A DNA stretch of 64,000 nucleotides from Branchiostoma floridae (GCF_000003815.2 NC_049997.1:4829352-4893351), one strand, 5' to 3'. Counted from the first letter of the stretch, positions 13,501 to 23,444 are shown. Notes: generated from the sequence alone by a model not told the origin. Made by a program: numbers and translations.

Positions 13501-14199
13501 ATACCAAATATGCAGAACTTCCCGAACTGCATTTTCGAAAAACAATAAAGCCGCTTTGCAAATAAGGAGGTGGGTTTTAGATATCTATAAACAACTAAGA
13601 ATTTGTGGGAAATGTTCTGTCGAAATCTCTACGTTGAATGGAAGTTTTTACAATAATGTTGGTGTTGTGGTTCTTTGGTGACCCCGGAAAATTGCCCCAT
13701 CATAGTAAATATACATATAACGTGATACGTCTTTCTGTAAGTAGCAAGTAGGATATGCGGACATAACTTTTAGGATTATCCACGGAATTTTTATACGATT
13801 TTCCCCCAAATCTGTGCGTACCCATTATCAATTAAAAATTTCAAACAGCTATCCACAGAAAGAGTAAAGAAAATCGCTAAGGGTGAAAAGGTAACCTACA
13901 GTACTTTACAAGAATAGTTCATAAAATACGTTTATTAAAGGACCCACCTTCATCACAACTTTCTTGATCATTTGCCCGTCGACGTCTTCAGTCCAATCGT
14001 TGTCCAAGGCGCTTTTCTTGGCGAGAGCTTCTTCTTCTTCAAATTTCTTCTCCTTTGCTTCTTCCAACATGAGCACTTCTAACGGCTTGTCAATCCACTT
14101 TTCGTCGTCGAGGAGTGCCGATGCCTTGTCAGCCGGGGCGGCGGCGCTGAGTGCGACCATCGCCGCCAAGAGGAGTGAGCACGCTACGGTGGCCATCAT
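424..14199 (-). CDS. Secreted CUB-domain protein gene (three exons seen, 3' end outside window)
   Basis: Minus-strand gene model joined from three exons: 13948-14199, 1965-2034 and 424-1587. Exon 1 begins at tandem ATGs, encodes a signal peptide (hydrophobic run SLLLAAMVALSAAA) and a charged Glu/Lys-rich propeptide, and ends at an AAG|GTGGGT donor in phase 0. Exon 2 starts in phase 0 and encodes VLKELKNPSGVKAQD. Exon 3 starts in the matching phase and encodes a CUB domain (QCGGLFTDPEGEF, SPNYPENYD, TCTWTITLP). Seen: splice sites and phases. Known: CUB domains bind protein or sugar ligands in secreted and membrane proteins. Inferred: joining exon 1 to exons 2-3 across about 12 kb, which rests on phase and strand only; further exons may lie between. 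The CUB exon is interrupted by a transposable element, so this allele is probably non-functional. Confidence 0.6.
497..1439. mobile_element. piggyBac-like non-autonomous element (943 bp, TTAA target duplication)
   Basis: The termini are inverted copies of CCCTATTCAGACCGGG followed by a G-rich run, and both ends are flanked by TTAA (493-496 and 1440-1443). Termini beginning CCC with a TTAA duplication are the signature of the piggyBac superfamily. No transposase is encoded; a 65-codon minus-strand frame inside is not convincing. The interior contains five perfect TGACGTCA palindromes at 832, 1070, 1083, 1094 and 1243. The element lies inside a CUB coding exon. Confidence 0.85.
1965..2034 (-). 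CDS. Short linker exon of the CUB-protein gene
   Basis: A 70-bp minus-strand exon with a strong acceptor (long polypyrimidine tract then CTTTCAG) and a CGAA|GTAAGA donor. It encodes VLKELKNPSGVKAQD and a further hydrophilic stretch, ending one base into a codon. The next exon (1587-424) supplies the other two bases and gives Thr-Gln-Cys-Gly-Gly at the CUB start. The phase match and splice sites support it; the peptide matches no family I recognise. Confidence 0.65.
2480..2890. repeat. Probable 3' end of a non-LTR retrotransposon with AAATAAAG tail
   Basis: AT-rich sequence ends in a tandem tail of AAATAAAG-type units at about 2858-2885. Such short tandem 3' tails are typical of CR1/L2-like LINE ends. 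No reading frame remains. The stretch 2481-2530 (repeated GCGCCAA/TTGCGC words) has a looser counterpart at 3110-3155, so the boundaries are uncertain. The rest of 2035-3455 shows no gene. Confidence 0.4.
3456..5624 (+). CDS. Non-LTR retrotransposon reverse transcriptase (5'-truncated element)
   Basis: A 722-codon frame of a LINE ORF2-type protein. From about residue 48 it shows the linker that normally follows the endonuclease domain, then the reverse transcriptase. Motifs seen: YRGISLIS, QNGFRQGRSTV, motif A FIDFKKAFDSI near residue 361, motif B GVLQGDTLAP, motif C FADDIAL near residue 471, then NTKKTKVM and KYLGG of the thumb. The C-terminus has a DREEWRRRV block shared with other copies of this family. 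No apurinic endonuclease domain is present upstream, so the copy is 5'-truncated and the first about 45 residues are probably host or unrelated sequence. The frame has no internal stops, so the insertion is fairly young. RTE/Proto-like clade is my best guess; phylogeny would be needed. It lies in the large intron of the CUB gene, antisense to it. Confidence 0.85.
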   Translation: MWVLRVVFVFMSGRAYTPQFSARNTNHIPQKYSNKCTIHIFIHALLLEDDEGQTEDYDKFISANASAAEECLRKVPKQKKRIKCLDPRVSAVREEVEKAYQAYLAGNKKEELRDKYKEKKQELYGTYAVIDEEELTSKIEEVEKAHKNSQHGAAWKLINDISGRNSAQSSKLKANSPEERVSLWYTHFSKLLGSPPVISEEDTPIKPVFDTLNISDEVFSEAEFIAAKMSILCGKACGDDGITPEFLKYAGLDDVVLGFINKAFSTGQLPERWKTLIIVPVPKTGDLTKPDSYRGISLISLVLKLYNRMLLNRLRPLLDPLLRTSQNGFRQGRSTVGQIMAIRRLLEGVNHKNLSCIITFIDFKKAFDSIHRGKLMDILRAYGVPEKLVTAIAATYSQTWAKVRTPDGDTEPFQILAGVLQGDTLAPFLFIVALDYALRCAIEGKEERLGFTLKERASRRIPAKIVTDLDFADDIALISDTAEKACTLLNAVERQCQRIGLQLNTKKTKVMAFNSSDNNVATLDGTRLEVVPDFKYLGGWIASTAHDMKVRRALAWNALHSMRRVWQSGMADDLKRRLFVSTVECVLLYGSETWTLTVQDERALDGMYTRMLRRALNVSWEDRVRNIALYGNLPRLSDKIRQRHMQLAGHYVRHPELVAGELILWEPVQGKRKPGRQRTTLIDTLKRDSGLDRLSSTAELRSLMKDREEWRRRVQHASRVGI
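5804..6510. mobile_element. Harbinger-like MITE with GGCCATGTTGATTTGATT termini (707 bp)
   Basis: The left end GGCCATGTTGATTTGATT continuing to ATATGGATGACATCC reappears inverted at the right end (about 6478-6510). Both ends are flanked by TAA, consistent with a 3-bp PIF/Harbinger target duplication. The inner part contains A and T homopolymers that also pair. Related arms occur at 7981-8020, 17715-17760, 45851-46104 and 62782-62830. No transposase is encoded. Confidence 0.7.
6516..6680 (+). mobile_element. LINE 3' end with (TGA)n tail
   Basis: The frame at 6583-6660 reads LPKAMEDREGWRERVISI and stops at TGA, followed by a TGATGATGATGATG tail. The EDREGWRERV block matches the C-terminal DREEWRRRV block of the reverse transcriptase at 3456-5624. 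This is therefore the last part of a related element with only its 3' end left. Confidence 0.6.
6681..8142. other. Intronic/intergenic stretch without recognisable gene
   Basis: No coding exon with convincing splice sites or domain similarity was seen on either strand. A partial arm of the GGCCATG-type MITE family (TGATTTGATTATA, then GAATGACATCC) occurs at 7984-8017. Confidence 0.5.
8143..8380. mobile_element. Hairpin MITE, CTCTCACTGCAC-arm type
   Basis: Two arms of about 55-60 bases (left GGACTCTCACTGCACTTGGG, right its imperfect inverse) flank a core containing TTCTTTATCTCTGAAATTCG. The same core and length recur at 11373-11621, and in diverged form at 12051-12297, 18212-18462 and 48203-48410. 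No coding capacity. Confidence 0.75.
8957..9305. repeat. Dispersed repeat, CCTTCACAC type, one-armed copy
   Basis: Starts GGGCCTTCACACTAAAACCG and contains CATTCGGACAGGATTCGAG and GAATAATGTTGGAATGCCG. It aligns by eye over its whole length with 56482-56997, which also has the inverted right end. The right arm is missing or decayed here. Confidence 0.65.
9306..11372. other. Non-coding stretch containing half of a diverged duplication
   Basis: No exon was recognised. Words near 8717 (GCATGTGACCATTATC...ACATGGACCTTAG) and 9595 recur near 10451 and 11091 in the same order, suggesting an old tandem duplication. Confidence 0.4.
11373..11621. mobile_element. Hairpin MITE with about 50-bp near-perfect arms (TAA flanks)
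   Basis: The left arm AGGCCCCCCTCTCACTTGAC, continuing to GCATTGCTGCGTTCG, is matched almost base for base by the inverted right arm, with a one-base length difference. Flanking TAA suggests a 3-bp Harbinger-type duplication. The core shares TTCTTTATCTCTGAAATTCG with the 8143 element. Confidence 0.8.
12051..12297. mobile_element. Hairpin MITE, CCTTTCCACTAG-arm type
   Basis: Arms CCCTTTCCACTAGACGGCG and its inverse end near 12295. The core AATTCGTTGAGCGATATGTC is shared with 18212-18462, and the AATTCGTTGAG part with the 8143 and 11373 elements, although the arms differ. It appears to sit in older tRNA-like SINE-type sequence near 12000. Confidence 0.7.
12530..13334. mobile_element. Harbinger-like MITE, TACCCCCCTCACATTA termini (805 bp)
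   Basis: TACCCCCCTCACATTA at the left and its inverse at the right, each flanked by TTA (12527-12529 and 13335-13337). The interior is rich in CGATCG/GATCG words and lacks a transposase. Two minus/plus frames of 67 and 174 codons inside are not convincing genes. Confidence 0.75.
13335..13947. other. Intronic stretch without recognisable exon
   Basis: Lies just downstream of exon 1 of the CUB gene on the minus strand. Nothing with domain similarity was seen. An AATAAA on the minus strand at 13931-13936 would allow a short unspliced transcript of exon 1. Confidence 0.4.
13948..14199 (-). CDS. Signal-peptide exon, proposed exon 1 of the CUB-protein gene
   Basis: Begins Met-Met-Ala-Thr-Val, followed by a hydrophobic core with a likely cleavage after LSAAAPA, then an acidic/basic propeptide (EEAKEKKFEEEEALAKK, DNDWTEDVDGQ). 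Ends MIKKVVMK at a GTGGGT donor in phase 0. Without splicing the frame runs 13 more codons to a stop at 13906. A secreted product is clear. Assignment to the CUB gene is inferred from strand and phase. Confidence 0.7.
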
Positions 14200-14246
14200 G
14201 CGTCTCTGCGGCGCACTGCTATAGGCACACCGTGTTTCTGCGGAGA

Positions 14247-14254
14247 TATTTAAA
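14247..14254 (-). promoter_or_regulatory. TATA-like box upstream of the signal-peptide exon
   Basis: TTTAAATA on the minus strand, 48 bp before the first ATG at 14199. This would place transcription start about 20 bp before the ATG, giving a very short 5' UTR. Position and sequence only. Confidence 0.3.
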
Positions 14255-15411
14255 GAGTCGGTTTTGCTTGGGTGGTTGAGGAAAGTGGGGCTCAGTTTAC
14301 AGGTGCGGGTTAGTCTCAGCTTGAGTCACTCCAGAATGAATACCACAACTCTACAACAAAACGTCACCAAGCCCCCAGTATGTCTCGCTTGAACGCTGTA
14401 CCAACACCGAGTCGTAGACTTCTAAAAGGCGTTTGCACGCCATACTAGTCTCGGCACCGCCGGTGGGGGCGGGTTATTGTTTGTGTCAGTTTGAAAGGTT
14501 ACACAGTTTCCTGGTGTTTCATTGGTTCATGACGTAAATAGATTAGTTTCAAGTCTTATAAGCTAGCGTTCTTGGAAGGACGTTGGAAATTTTGGAGGAT
14601 TCGTAATTTTAGGCTGTAGGCGTTTAATTGTTTTGTTGTAGGAGGTTTCATTCCTCGATACCAATAGGAAGTTCACATTATATTTTTTTCACGAACTTCA
14701 GTTTATTAGATTCTTCTTTACGTTTAGAAATGATTTCTTTCTTGCACTAACATTGTACAGACGTTTCTTTAACTGTATTTGCTTTCAATATTCCTTCATT
14801 ACTGTAGCAATTGCTATATTTCAAATAGAAAATCTGTGTAACCTGACGATTTTTAAAACACAGAATAATTTACAGAAAAGTGTGGTAGCTTTGTGATGCG
14901 GTCAGCTGATTCTTATCTACTATACTAGCGAAGTATTTCATGTGAATGAAGTAAATAAAGGGACAGAAAACGCATCCCATTGAAGATGGCACATACTTTG
15001 ATCACTGACATTTAAGGTGCTTTCCTCACGACGAGCTAGCCGCTATTTTATTTATTTGTGGAAGAGACAACAAAGACAACTATCTAAGGCATCTCATTGG
15101 CAGAAAAAAATGGGGACACTAACTGGGTGGTACGTACTGAAGATAGGGTACTTGTGTTGACCGGTTACCATAGAAACGGCATGGTTGTGCCAAGTAGGAA
15201 AATGTCGCCGAAGACAAATGTTGGGTCCCTTTGTCATGTCAACACGGTCAAAGTCACGAAGCCAAAAGTTGTCGCAAGAATTCTTCAGTACACGGAAAGC
15301 TGAGAACCCGGGAATATTTGTCGTGCAATCGTCGAGTGCGGTCGCAAACTGAACGCTTGCATTCTTAGGAATGTTGTGAATATGTCGCACAAAACTCTAT
15401 CGGCTTGCTTA

Positions 15412-15585
15412 TACCCGCCTCACACGTAGCGAAAATTGATCGGACGACGAGTCTGCGAACTCTAAATTACGAAGAGGCATGACCCTAATGCCGACGGAGA
15501 AATGGCAGAGGTCCCCCCATCCCGTCAGGGTCATGCCTCTTCGTAATTTAAATCCGATCGATTTTCGCTACATGTGAGGGGGGCA
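15412..15585. mobile_element. Short Harbinger-like hairpin MITE (174 bp, TTA flanks)
   Basis: TACCCGCCTCACACGTAGCG, then AAAATTGATCGGA, is mirrored by the right end TTTTCGCTACATGTGAGG...GGGGCA. An inner arm AATTACGAAGAGGCATGACC also repeats inverted, so the whole element folds on itself. TTA flanks both ends (15409-15411, 15586-15588). Confidence 0.8.
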
Positions 15586-16239
15586 TTAATTAGTAGACGG
15601 AATAAGAATCTTTCTGCCACAGATTACGTGAAAATTCTATATTTAAAACGTACGACTGTCTACGACGAATGTGAATCTGTTCATCCAAAAGACATTCGGT
15701 TTTGTCGTACGATATGTAATTTTACAAGGAAAGGTAAAGCGCGTCGTACGAAGTTTTATACATATTTGTGCAACATTCGTGAGAAATGCGTAGTTAACAA
15801 GAGAAGGGCAAGGTCACTTAAAGATTGGCAGGGCTATTCGTAAAGCGTACATGAACGGAGCGTATAGATATAAACTAGTCAATCCGAGCGGAAATGGGCA
15901 AAAACAGTCCGGAAATTACGTCACACAGGGATAAAAAGACATAATCTCAATACAACAAACATTATATTTTGAACATACACAAAACTATACGTCAAAGGAT
16001 GTTCGATTGTCTAAGAAAGTGTCCATGATTCAGTTAAGGGGGAAGTCTTTGGGACTGTTGTCCTCTTTACCTCAACTTGACCTTGGCGACTCGGAGATGA
16101 CGAATTTCTTAAACATTCTTAAGTCGGCATTCTTGAGTACATGTAAGTCATGGGAAGGAACGTATGTTAAACTAACAACTCCTCACATTGGTTCACGTTC
16201 CAAACAGGTATTCAAGCAAAGGGCAACGACCTTAAAGCC

Positions 16240-16482
16240 CTACCCTGGGAGCCAGACAGGACCGGGTAGCTAGCGATATGTATATAGCTAGCGAGTTTTG
16301 TTCGGGGAGCCCAGGCAGCCAGCCCGCCAACCTCACATTAGCGCTCCGGGGGAGTTTAAGCCCGACCTAATCGGGCTTGAAACTCCCCGTGGCGCTAATA
16401 GGAGCTCGGCGGGTCTGACTGTCTTGGGCTACCGATAAACTGTACAAGCTGCCCGACCCCGGATGGCCCCCAGGGTATTAAA
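16240..16482. mobile_element. Palindromic element with nested hairpins (CTACCCTGGG ends)
   Basis: The outer arms TACCCTGGGAGCC and GGCCCCCAGGGTA pair, and so do the inner arms around the centre near 16363: AGCGCTCC...GGGGGAGTTTAAGCCCGA and TCGGGCTTGAAACTCCCC...GGCGCT. GC-rich in an AT-rich setting. No coding. A hairpin MITE or its derivative. Confidence 0.65.
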
Positions 16483-18211
16483 GCCCCAATATGTAGGATT
16501 TCTTGTAGGTGTGATGTGAATCTAACATCAGCTGTTAATATCTGATGAAGTAGACTGAGATCATAATTATATCCTATTACGGAATAAAGAGATATATTAT
16601 ATTGATTTTTTCTATTATGTACTTAGCCAGTCTAGAGTATACCTAGCTAGTTACCCCGCCCTGTACGTGGAATCCACTGTGAGGTTGCCAGTATATGTTG
16701 TTGACAAACAGGAGGGTCTACTTTGAGATGGTGTTTTTCACTCACTGAGCGGGCCTTGTACGGGTTGTTTTTACAAAGATCACAAACACCAAAAATATGA
16801 CATGATGATGGAGATATAATAGTCTGTTGTATTCATATGCAGGCCATTCAAATGCCGGTTTGTTCTTGAGAATATTGTCAATTTGGGGGCTAAAGATTTT
16901 TCATCTTTAATAGTATTGTTGCCGTCCTGAAAACTTTGAAAAAGTACTTGAATTCTGATTTTCTAGTTGTAACTAAAATTGTTACTGCGCTACCGTCACT
17001 GCGCCTAGCCTTTCCTAGCTTACCTTGTTATAATGATTAAAACAACAGGAAAATAATTTGATTTCTGTAGATCTGTATAAGATAGCCAGACAACCTTTTT
17101 TTTATTTTTCATTGCATGTCCTAAATCAAATGAAAGGAATCCAAAACCAAGAAGACCTGAAGCATTCAGTACGGGTCCAAGAGCTCGCAGAAAAAGAAAA
17201 TTCAAAGAGACTTAGTGGGTCACTGAGCAAGCGTCCTGTAGAACGATTTTCGACAAAACTCCATTCTTAGATTCCTTGGCTTGCTAGCGAGACTCGGTAT
17301 AGGGGTATTTCATTCACGTACATGTATGTCCAAAATATTGGTCTTTCTCTGGCATCCATTTGGTTTTTGGGGTCAATAGAAAATTCCACAGTTTACCATA
17401 AGTATTTTATTGACAGCGGCAAATCACCTACCCTCCAAACAAAGGTTGGGCTATGGGATCTTGTTCTAACTAGCTCCGCGTTCAAGCTTTATAGAGACAA
17501 GCTTTATTGACACGACAAAAAGTACAGTGACTTTTGTATAGTCAACTATAAACTGCAAAAAAAAAAGGATTCAGAATAAATCTTAAAACTCTACTAACTA
17601 AACAATACTGTGAGTTTGAAAACTGGATCCCGGCCATAGAAAATTCACCGGTGTGCGTTAGTTGACTTGGGCGGATTTCGACACTTCCATTACCGAGGAG
17701 CTCCTCACGTTAGGCCACATTGACTTGATTTCATGGATGACATCCGGATCCGTGCACGCATTATTTTTGACCTAAAACTCGACGAGGCTCCACTCTTAAA
17801 CTTGCCGACTCACATAACCACAAATATCAGCATCTGCCGGCTTGTGTAAGATGCGTTATGTACTACCAGAAAATGTGCTAATTTTGTCAAACTGTCACAA
17901 TAATCCACTGTCCTTGGAGACATATACGTTCTAAAAGTGCACTTCTTTGCTCATTCTTGTCAATATATGAAACATTGATTACTTCAGATAAGTCTGCTAA
18001 AATAAAACAGGCAACCTATAGCTACACCTGCCTCCTGAAAATAAAGACTTTTTTTCTTTAGATACAGTGCTGTGAACATTGTTTAATTCCTTATACCAGC
18101 TTTGTAGTCCTGTGGTTTAGCAGCATTTTTTGCTGATTTTTTTTCGCCCTCCCGCATTAGTTTTTGGGGCTCTAGCGGTCATTCATAAAAGATTAAGTCA
18201 GTGAGGCCTTA

Positions 18212-18462
18212 TACCCCCTATCCACAAGGACGGCGCTCTCGCCGCGCTCTCTCTGCGACCTAAAATTTGACATATGGCTCAACGAATTGTATAGAAAAGA
18301 GACGATCGTACGAGTCTTTTTCCACTTTGAGTGTTTTGTTGTCTTCTCAGTCACACTTTTACGTTTTGTATGATATATCCAGTGTGAAAGCGAAGGTTAC
18401 ACATATCCTATTTGGGTCGCAGTGAGAGCGCATCGCGATCGCCGTCTAGTGGAAAGAGGGCC
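18212..18462. mobile_element. Hairpin MITE, TACCCCCTATCCAC type (TTA flanks)
   Basis: Arms carry GACGGCGCTCTC and GCGCTCTCTCTGCGACC and pair with the right side ending GTCTAGTGGAAAGAGGGCC. TTA flanks at 18209-18211 and 18463-18465. In inverse orientation it contains the same CTCAACGAATTGTATAGAAA core as the 12051 element. Confidence 0.75.
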
Positions 18463-18719
18463 TTACCCAGCTATAAGATCCCAGGTAGACAGTGACAGAC
18501 ACGTCACAGCCTGGTTCTCAAGGAAGGCGACACAAAAGAAGACGCTTTGTGTTGTCACATCAAGAGCGAACAAAGGGAAAGAGACAGTGATGATCTTTGG
18601 TTTATTTGTGAACGGCAGCCAACCGAGAAGTCACGTAGTACATACAGGTGCCTCAGAGGTACAGATTTGTTCTGCAGATATAAACTGGATACATGTAAAC
18701 GAGGGCATAGATGAGAGAA

Positions 18720-19080
18720 AGAAGAAGAGATGAAGGAAAATTAAAGCAAAAATATGATCTATTTAGAAGGGGGAAACTGAACGAAGACAACGTCTGAAAG
18801 ATGAAAGAAAGAAACGGAAGAAACAAATACTACTAGATAAAAGGAAAGAATGAACGGGAAGGAAGGAAAGAAAGTAGGGGAGAAGAAGGAAGGAAGAATG
18901 TAAGATAGATAGAAGGAAAGAAAAAAACAGAAAGAAAAACAGAAAGAGAAATAAATGAAGAAAGCCGAAAGGCAAGATCGAAAGAAAGAAAAAAGTAAAA
19001 GAAAGCAAGCAAGAAAAAAAGAAAGAAAAAGAAAGAAAGAAAAAAGAAAATAAGTATGTAAGAAAGATAGAAAGAAAGGG
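18720..19080. repeat. Purine-rich (GAAA/GGAA)n tract
   Basis: About 360 bp of almost pure A/G on the plus strand, built of GAAA, GAAG and GGAA words. Minus-strand frames rich in Phe/Ser/Leu across it are compositional. Confidence 0.85.
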
Positions 19081-22000
19081 ACTCGCGAAAAAGGCTACAC
19101 AACAGAAACGCCAGAATAGAATACTGGGTGTAGCCCTTTTCTCGGTCACGCCACTATATATCCTGACCTAATGCCATGCAGGTACCTGTCCAGCCACTTT
19201 AACACGTCAAAAGCAGTTCTTTGCAAAACTATCAATATCCGGTTGGATAAACGCTTCCTTAAGCCACAGTCCACTTTGTGGAAACTCAACAGTGTGGAAA
19301 TCTTCAATCTCGTAGTGGCGTAAAAGGGTATTTCTGCGGCTTATGGTGTACTGAACGCGCAATGTGGGCTTACTAAAGTAGATTTGCGACCAGTCCTTAT
19401 GTCTTGCGTAAAGCAACATGACAAAGAAACTTGCTTTCAAAAGTTAATTTGTTTGGTTTGGAAAGTTTGGAAGCGTTTAGTCAATGACAGTATGTGCTAG
19501 CATCCCTTCAGCTCGTTTGTGCCTTTCTCAAAAGTCAAGAAGACAAAATAAAAACAAACAACGCCATAAATTTGTTACATTTTGCGGCGGTGGGAATAAT
19601 TCATCCAATGGCGTTACGCGTTGCTCAGTGGTATCCTTTGCTTTTGTATGCAGTGTCGCTCACTGAGTTTTCAAGAATGACGCTGTTTGTAGTTCTTTCA
19701 GGTCAGCGATTTGTAACAAAAGCCGCTATCTTATTGAAATCTTTGGTGATAGAAGGTTTTACGTTGTCACAACAGTGTTGGAATACCACGTTGATTGCAC
19801 ACGAAATGTTGTTTTGTGTACGTACAGTAAGGAGGCACCTCGTTTGATGAAAAGCGCTTACGGATCGCGAGCAAATATTCTAAACATGAACCAGTGTCTA
19901 GTTAGATGGTCTACACTACAGAATGCTATTCCAAATGTTACCTAAATTTGATTTCTGCCACGCATGTGTGGTATTTTGAGCAAATAAAAAAAGAATTGTA
20001 ACAAATCATAAGGAATTTATGAAAGAAGGTAAGGATAGGGGGTATACTGCAGTCTGTTTCTAAAATGTATTTGAGTATTGTTGCGTGCCTATACCTATAT
20101 ATCTAGTGTTAATGACTCACATATACATATATGTAGCAGTGATTGTTTACGATGTAATAGCGCTGCAGTTCAGTCGTTACCCGCAGGTGTAAGATGTCGC
20201 TGCTGGGCGATATGGCATCGCTCAACGGTTGATTTACTAATATGGTGGCTATTCATAGCTAACTGTAGATATAACATTATATTTCTAAGCTTCGACATCT
20301 GTCTCTCTTGACCAATAGGGTTTCTATGCTTTGCTATAAACACGCACCGTATTATTTCCATAGAAAAGCAATGAATGTAGAACGAAAAAAAAATAAAAAA
20401 TTATCAATAAATGATAAAGCAAATCTCTCTGATAGCCATTAGCACCGGTTCTGATAGTTTGAATGAGATAAGATCTGATGATAAGACAAAATGTGTGCAC
20501 AAGGATTAGTGACGTCATGAGAGCTGCTAAGTCTTGACGATCCACCTTTTACCTTGTGGTCACTTTTTTGTAACCTTTTTGATATGATCAAACGGTCAGT
20601 CAGTGACCAAAAGGTCAATTTAAGCTTCATCAAACATACATTACGCACATTAAAAGGTCATTTTGTATCCGAACGCATCCACCCGCAACGACCCATTCTT
20701 TTGCGGTGTGACAAATGTCAACATGGCGGCCGTACCTGTCGTCTGCGCCTGTCAATTTTGGCGCCACTTTTTAGATTGGACAACACTCTTGTTGGTTGCG
20801 TATATCGCGCTTCGGTTGAAACTCGCAACGTTGTGTTCTAAAATCCAAATCAAACAATCTAATATCGCATCTTCAGAACAAATTTTGAGAAAATTACATC
20901 AAGACAACCTAGTATTAGTCCTGTAAAAAGTACCAACTGAGGTTAAAACCTAGACCTTAAAAAGTATTACAGAAGGCAATCCACAATTTCCTTCGTTAAG
21001 CTCAACTTTTGAAACAAACACACGAAACAGATAGAATAGTCCATGCAAATACGACATAACCACTTAGCATACAAGACTGTCCTAAAGATATGTTTCAGGA
21101 CTGGATGTTACGTTTACTTACCTGTAGCTTGACTTTCGAGACGTTTTCTTATCACCTGGCCCTTTGAAAAGACAACTTCCTCTAGACCATATGTGGTCAG
21201 GGCACACTTATAGTGTAACGACGTCTGAGACAAATATTTGATGTAGATTTTCGCTCAGCCACGAAACTGTCACTTCCGCTGTGGTTACAATAGCAACGTC
21301 GGCTCATTCCGTTTCCTTGTATTGTTGGTGTTTTTCTTTCTACCGAGTGAAAAAAAGATCGTTGATAAAACGTATTTTTGTGGGACTGCACTAAATATAT
21401 ATCAAGGGTGTAAATTGAAAATTTTACGAGTTCTAGTCTTGTACTTATTGTATATATTTGACTATTGCTCAGTTTTGGCTAAAAGATATATGTATGATAT
21501 GCATATGAGGATTAGACGTAGATCACATAGCATAACGTTGTTATGAATTTCTGCAATGTTGAATGCATTTCTGAACGTATGTCGTGGTATAGAGAGCAGT
21601 ACAATGTATGACTGATGTCTTGCACAATGGACACATATCGCTAGGTGGCGTGAACAGAAATTCAAATTGCGTCTGCAACCTACGATCTTTGTACCCTGGC
21701 TTTGCAAGAAAAGGAAATGGTCACAATTAAACATTCTGTGCGTTCTAGGAATCAGTGTCTTCATAAAGTAGAACTACCTAGAAGCCTATGACTTAGCCTA
21801 AGAAACCTATTGACCAATAGTTGCCCATGTAAGACAGCTATATTTTTCGGTTAAGCTGTAACACTTTGATGTTAGCAGCAGGACACAATAACCATCCGCG
21901 ACCCTTGGCCTGTGACGCGTTAACGTTTAGTACGCAAAGTAGTACGGCGAAAATTATTGGCTGTGAAATTCTGAATCTTAATTCTTATGTGAGCGACAAC

Positions 22001-23444
22001 CAGGTGCAAACTGTTCTGTATGTGTGGTATAGGAGTATATCGACTTGAAGACCCTTTGAATGATTTGTATTGTAATTTTCCGAGTATAAATACGCCATTT
22101 TACCAGCTGTAGTATATTTCGACTCCAGACAGCGCTATTGACGGTGTCAATAAGCAGATTTGTTGAATGATTTAGATTTAGATTTTGTGCCTTTGCCTCC
22201 AACGTATCCGTTTCTCGTATTTCTCTAGTGGCACAGTATGTGCACCCTGCTACAATATCTATTGCGTCATAAGGTAGACCCTTGTGGTCTTTATCTATAG
22301 TCTCTAGAAATCCCTATAGGGCAGACACTGTGTTCTGCTACATTTTAATAATGAAGCAATTTTTGTATCTAATATGAATTCAGTACGCACAGCAATGTTT
22401 GATCGTTAACCAAGAAGTCCCGACAAAGTAGATATGACATCATTCATATGCATTTATATATATCTTATGAATTAGAAAGATATTCATTTGAAGCGCTAGC
22501 TGTTCAGTGTAATATGGCTAGGGACTTCTGAAAGTCATAACTTTCTATTGATGTAGAAATTATTCATATAACAGTTACACTTGCGTTTAGACACTCAGTC
22601 ACTCATATATGAATTTAGATTGATTCTTATGCGCTCTGGTCCATAAAATAATTTTGTTGTACGTCATGAATTCACTGTAGAAATACTACAACAGGTCAAA
22701 TATCTGCTTTTTCTGTCATTACTATCACAGAAGTTCTTCAGCTAATTTTTCTTGTAGCACTAGCGTTTGATGATGATAAAAGTTACATTTGCCGACACGT
22801 TTACAACAAGTACGTATTCCGAACGTCGTGCTACGTTCAGTATGGACCATCTGTTTACCGCAAAATGGAGCGATCAATAGCGCCCTAATTGCGGCCTGTG
22901 ACGTAAATACGCAGATGGGTGCAATAGGTGCCGGAAAACTCCAACAGGCTCCAACACGTGCGTTCTTTACCAAATCCAGATGGGGTTTTGTGGTCTTTAT
23001 TGTCGTCTGATGCATGTCAAGCCCGTAACCCGGGAAATTCGCGCGTGTTCTCATTGTTAGTATGTTAAATGGCGCTTGATTGGCCACTTGAGTGGTGTGC
23101 GACAATAGAGGGCTCTGTACAGCAATCACTACACTTTACTAGCGGGATACAAACGAAAATCTGCCCACACAATCTTTCAAATACATCTTTATGACTTAAA
23201 AATCCATATTTGCCATTCATATCCAATAGGTGAATTTTAATGCCCCTTTTTCCATCCACTCTTCGTAAATGCATTTTTAGTATCTTTGTAGAAAGCGCTA
23301 ACGTGAGCCTACGAACCTTTTGTTAACGAAAACGAAGTTTCTTTGCCACTGAAAAAAGGTTGCCCCTTTCTGCAACGTATTGATAGGTGCACTTCTGACG
23401 TACTGTTATCAGATGATTTTTGTTCTCTGTTTCAGCCAAGCCCC

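Larger units (their letters stand above)
14255..23435. other. Intergenic region between the divergent CUB and TPH genes
   Basis: About 9 kb without a recognisable coding exon. It contains the hairpins at 15412-15585 and 16240-16482, an MITE arm at 17715-17760, the MITE at 18212-18462 and the purine-rich tract near 18720-19080. Untranslated first exons and promoter elements of TPH probably lie here but were not identified. Confidence 0.5.

Noticed and set aside
18763-19149. Phe/Leu/Ser-rich minus-strand frame resembling a membrane protein
   Set aside because: Produced by the purine-rich tract; no splice or start context.
19494-19847. 117-codon plus-strand frame with hydrophobic stretches
   Set aside because: No domain match, no splice context, non-ATG start; treated as chance.
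22725-23129. 134-codon minus-strand frame upstream of TPH
   Set aside because: No recognisable domain or supporting splice signals; kept out as a probable chance frame.
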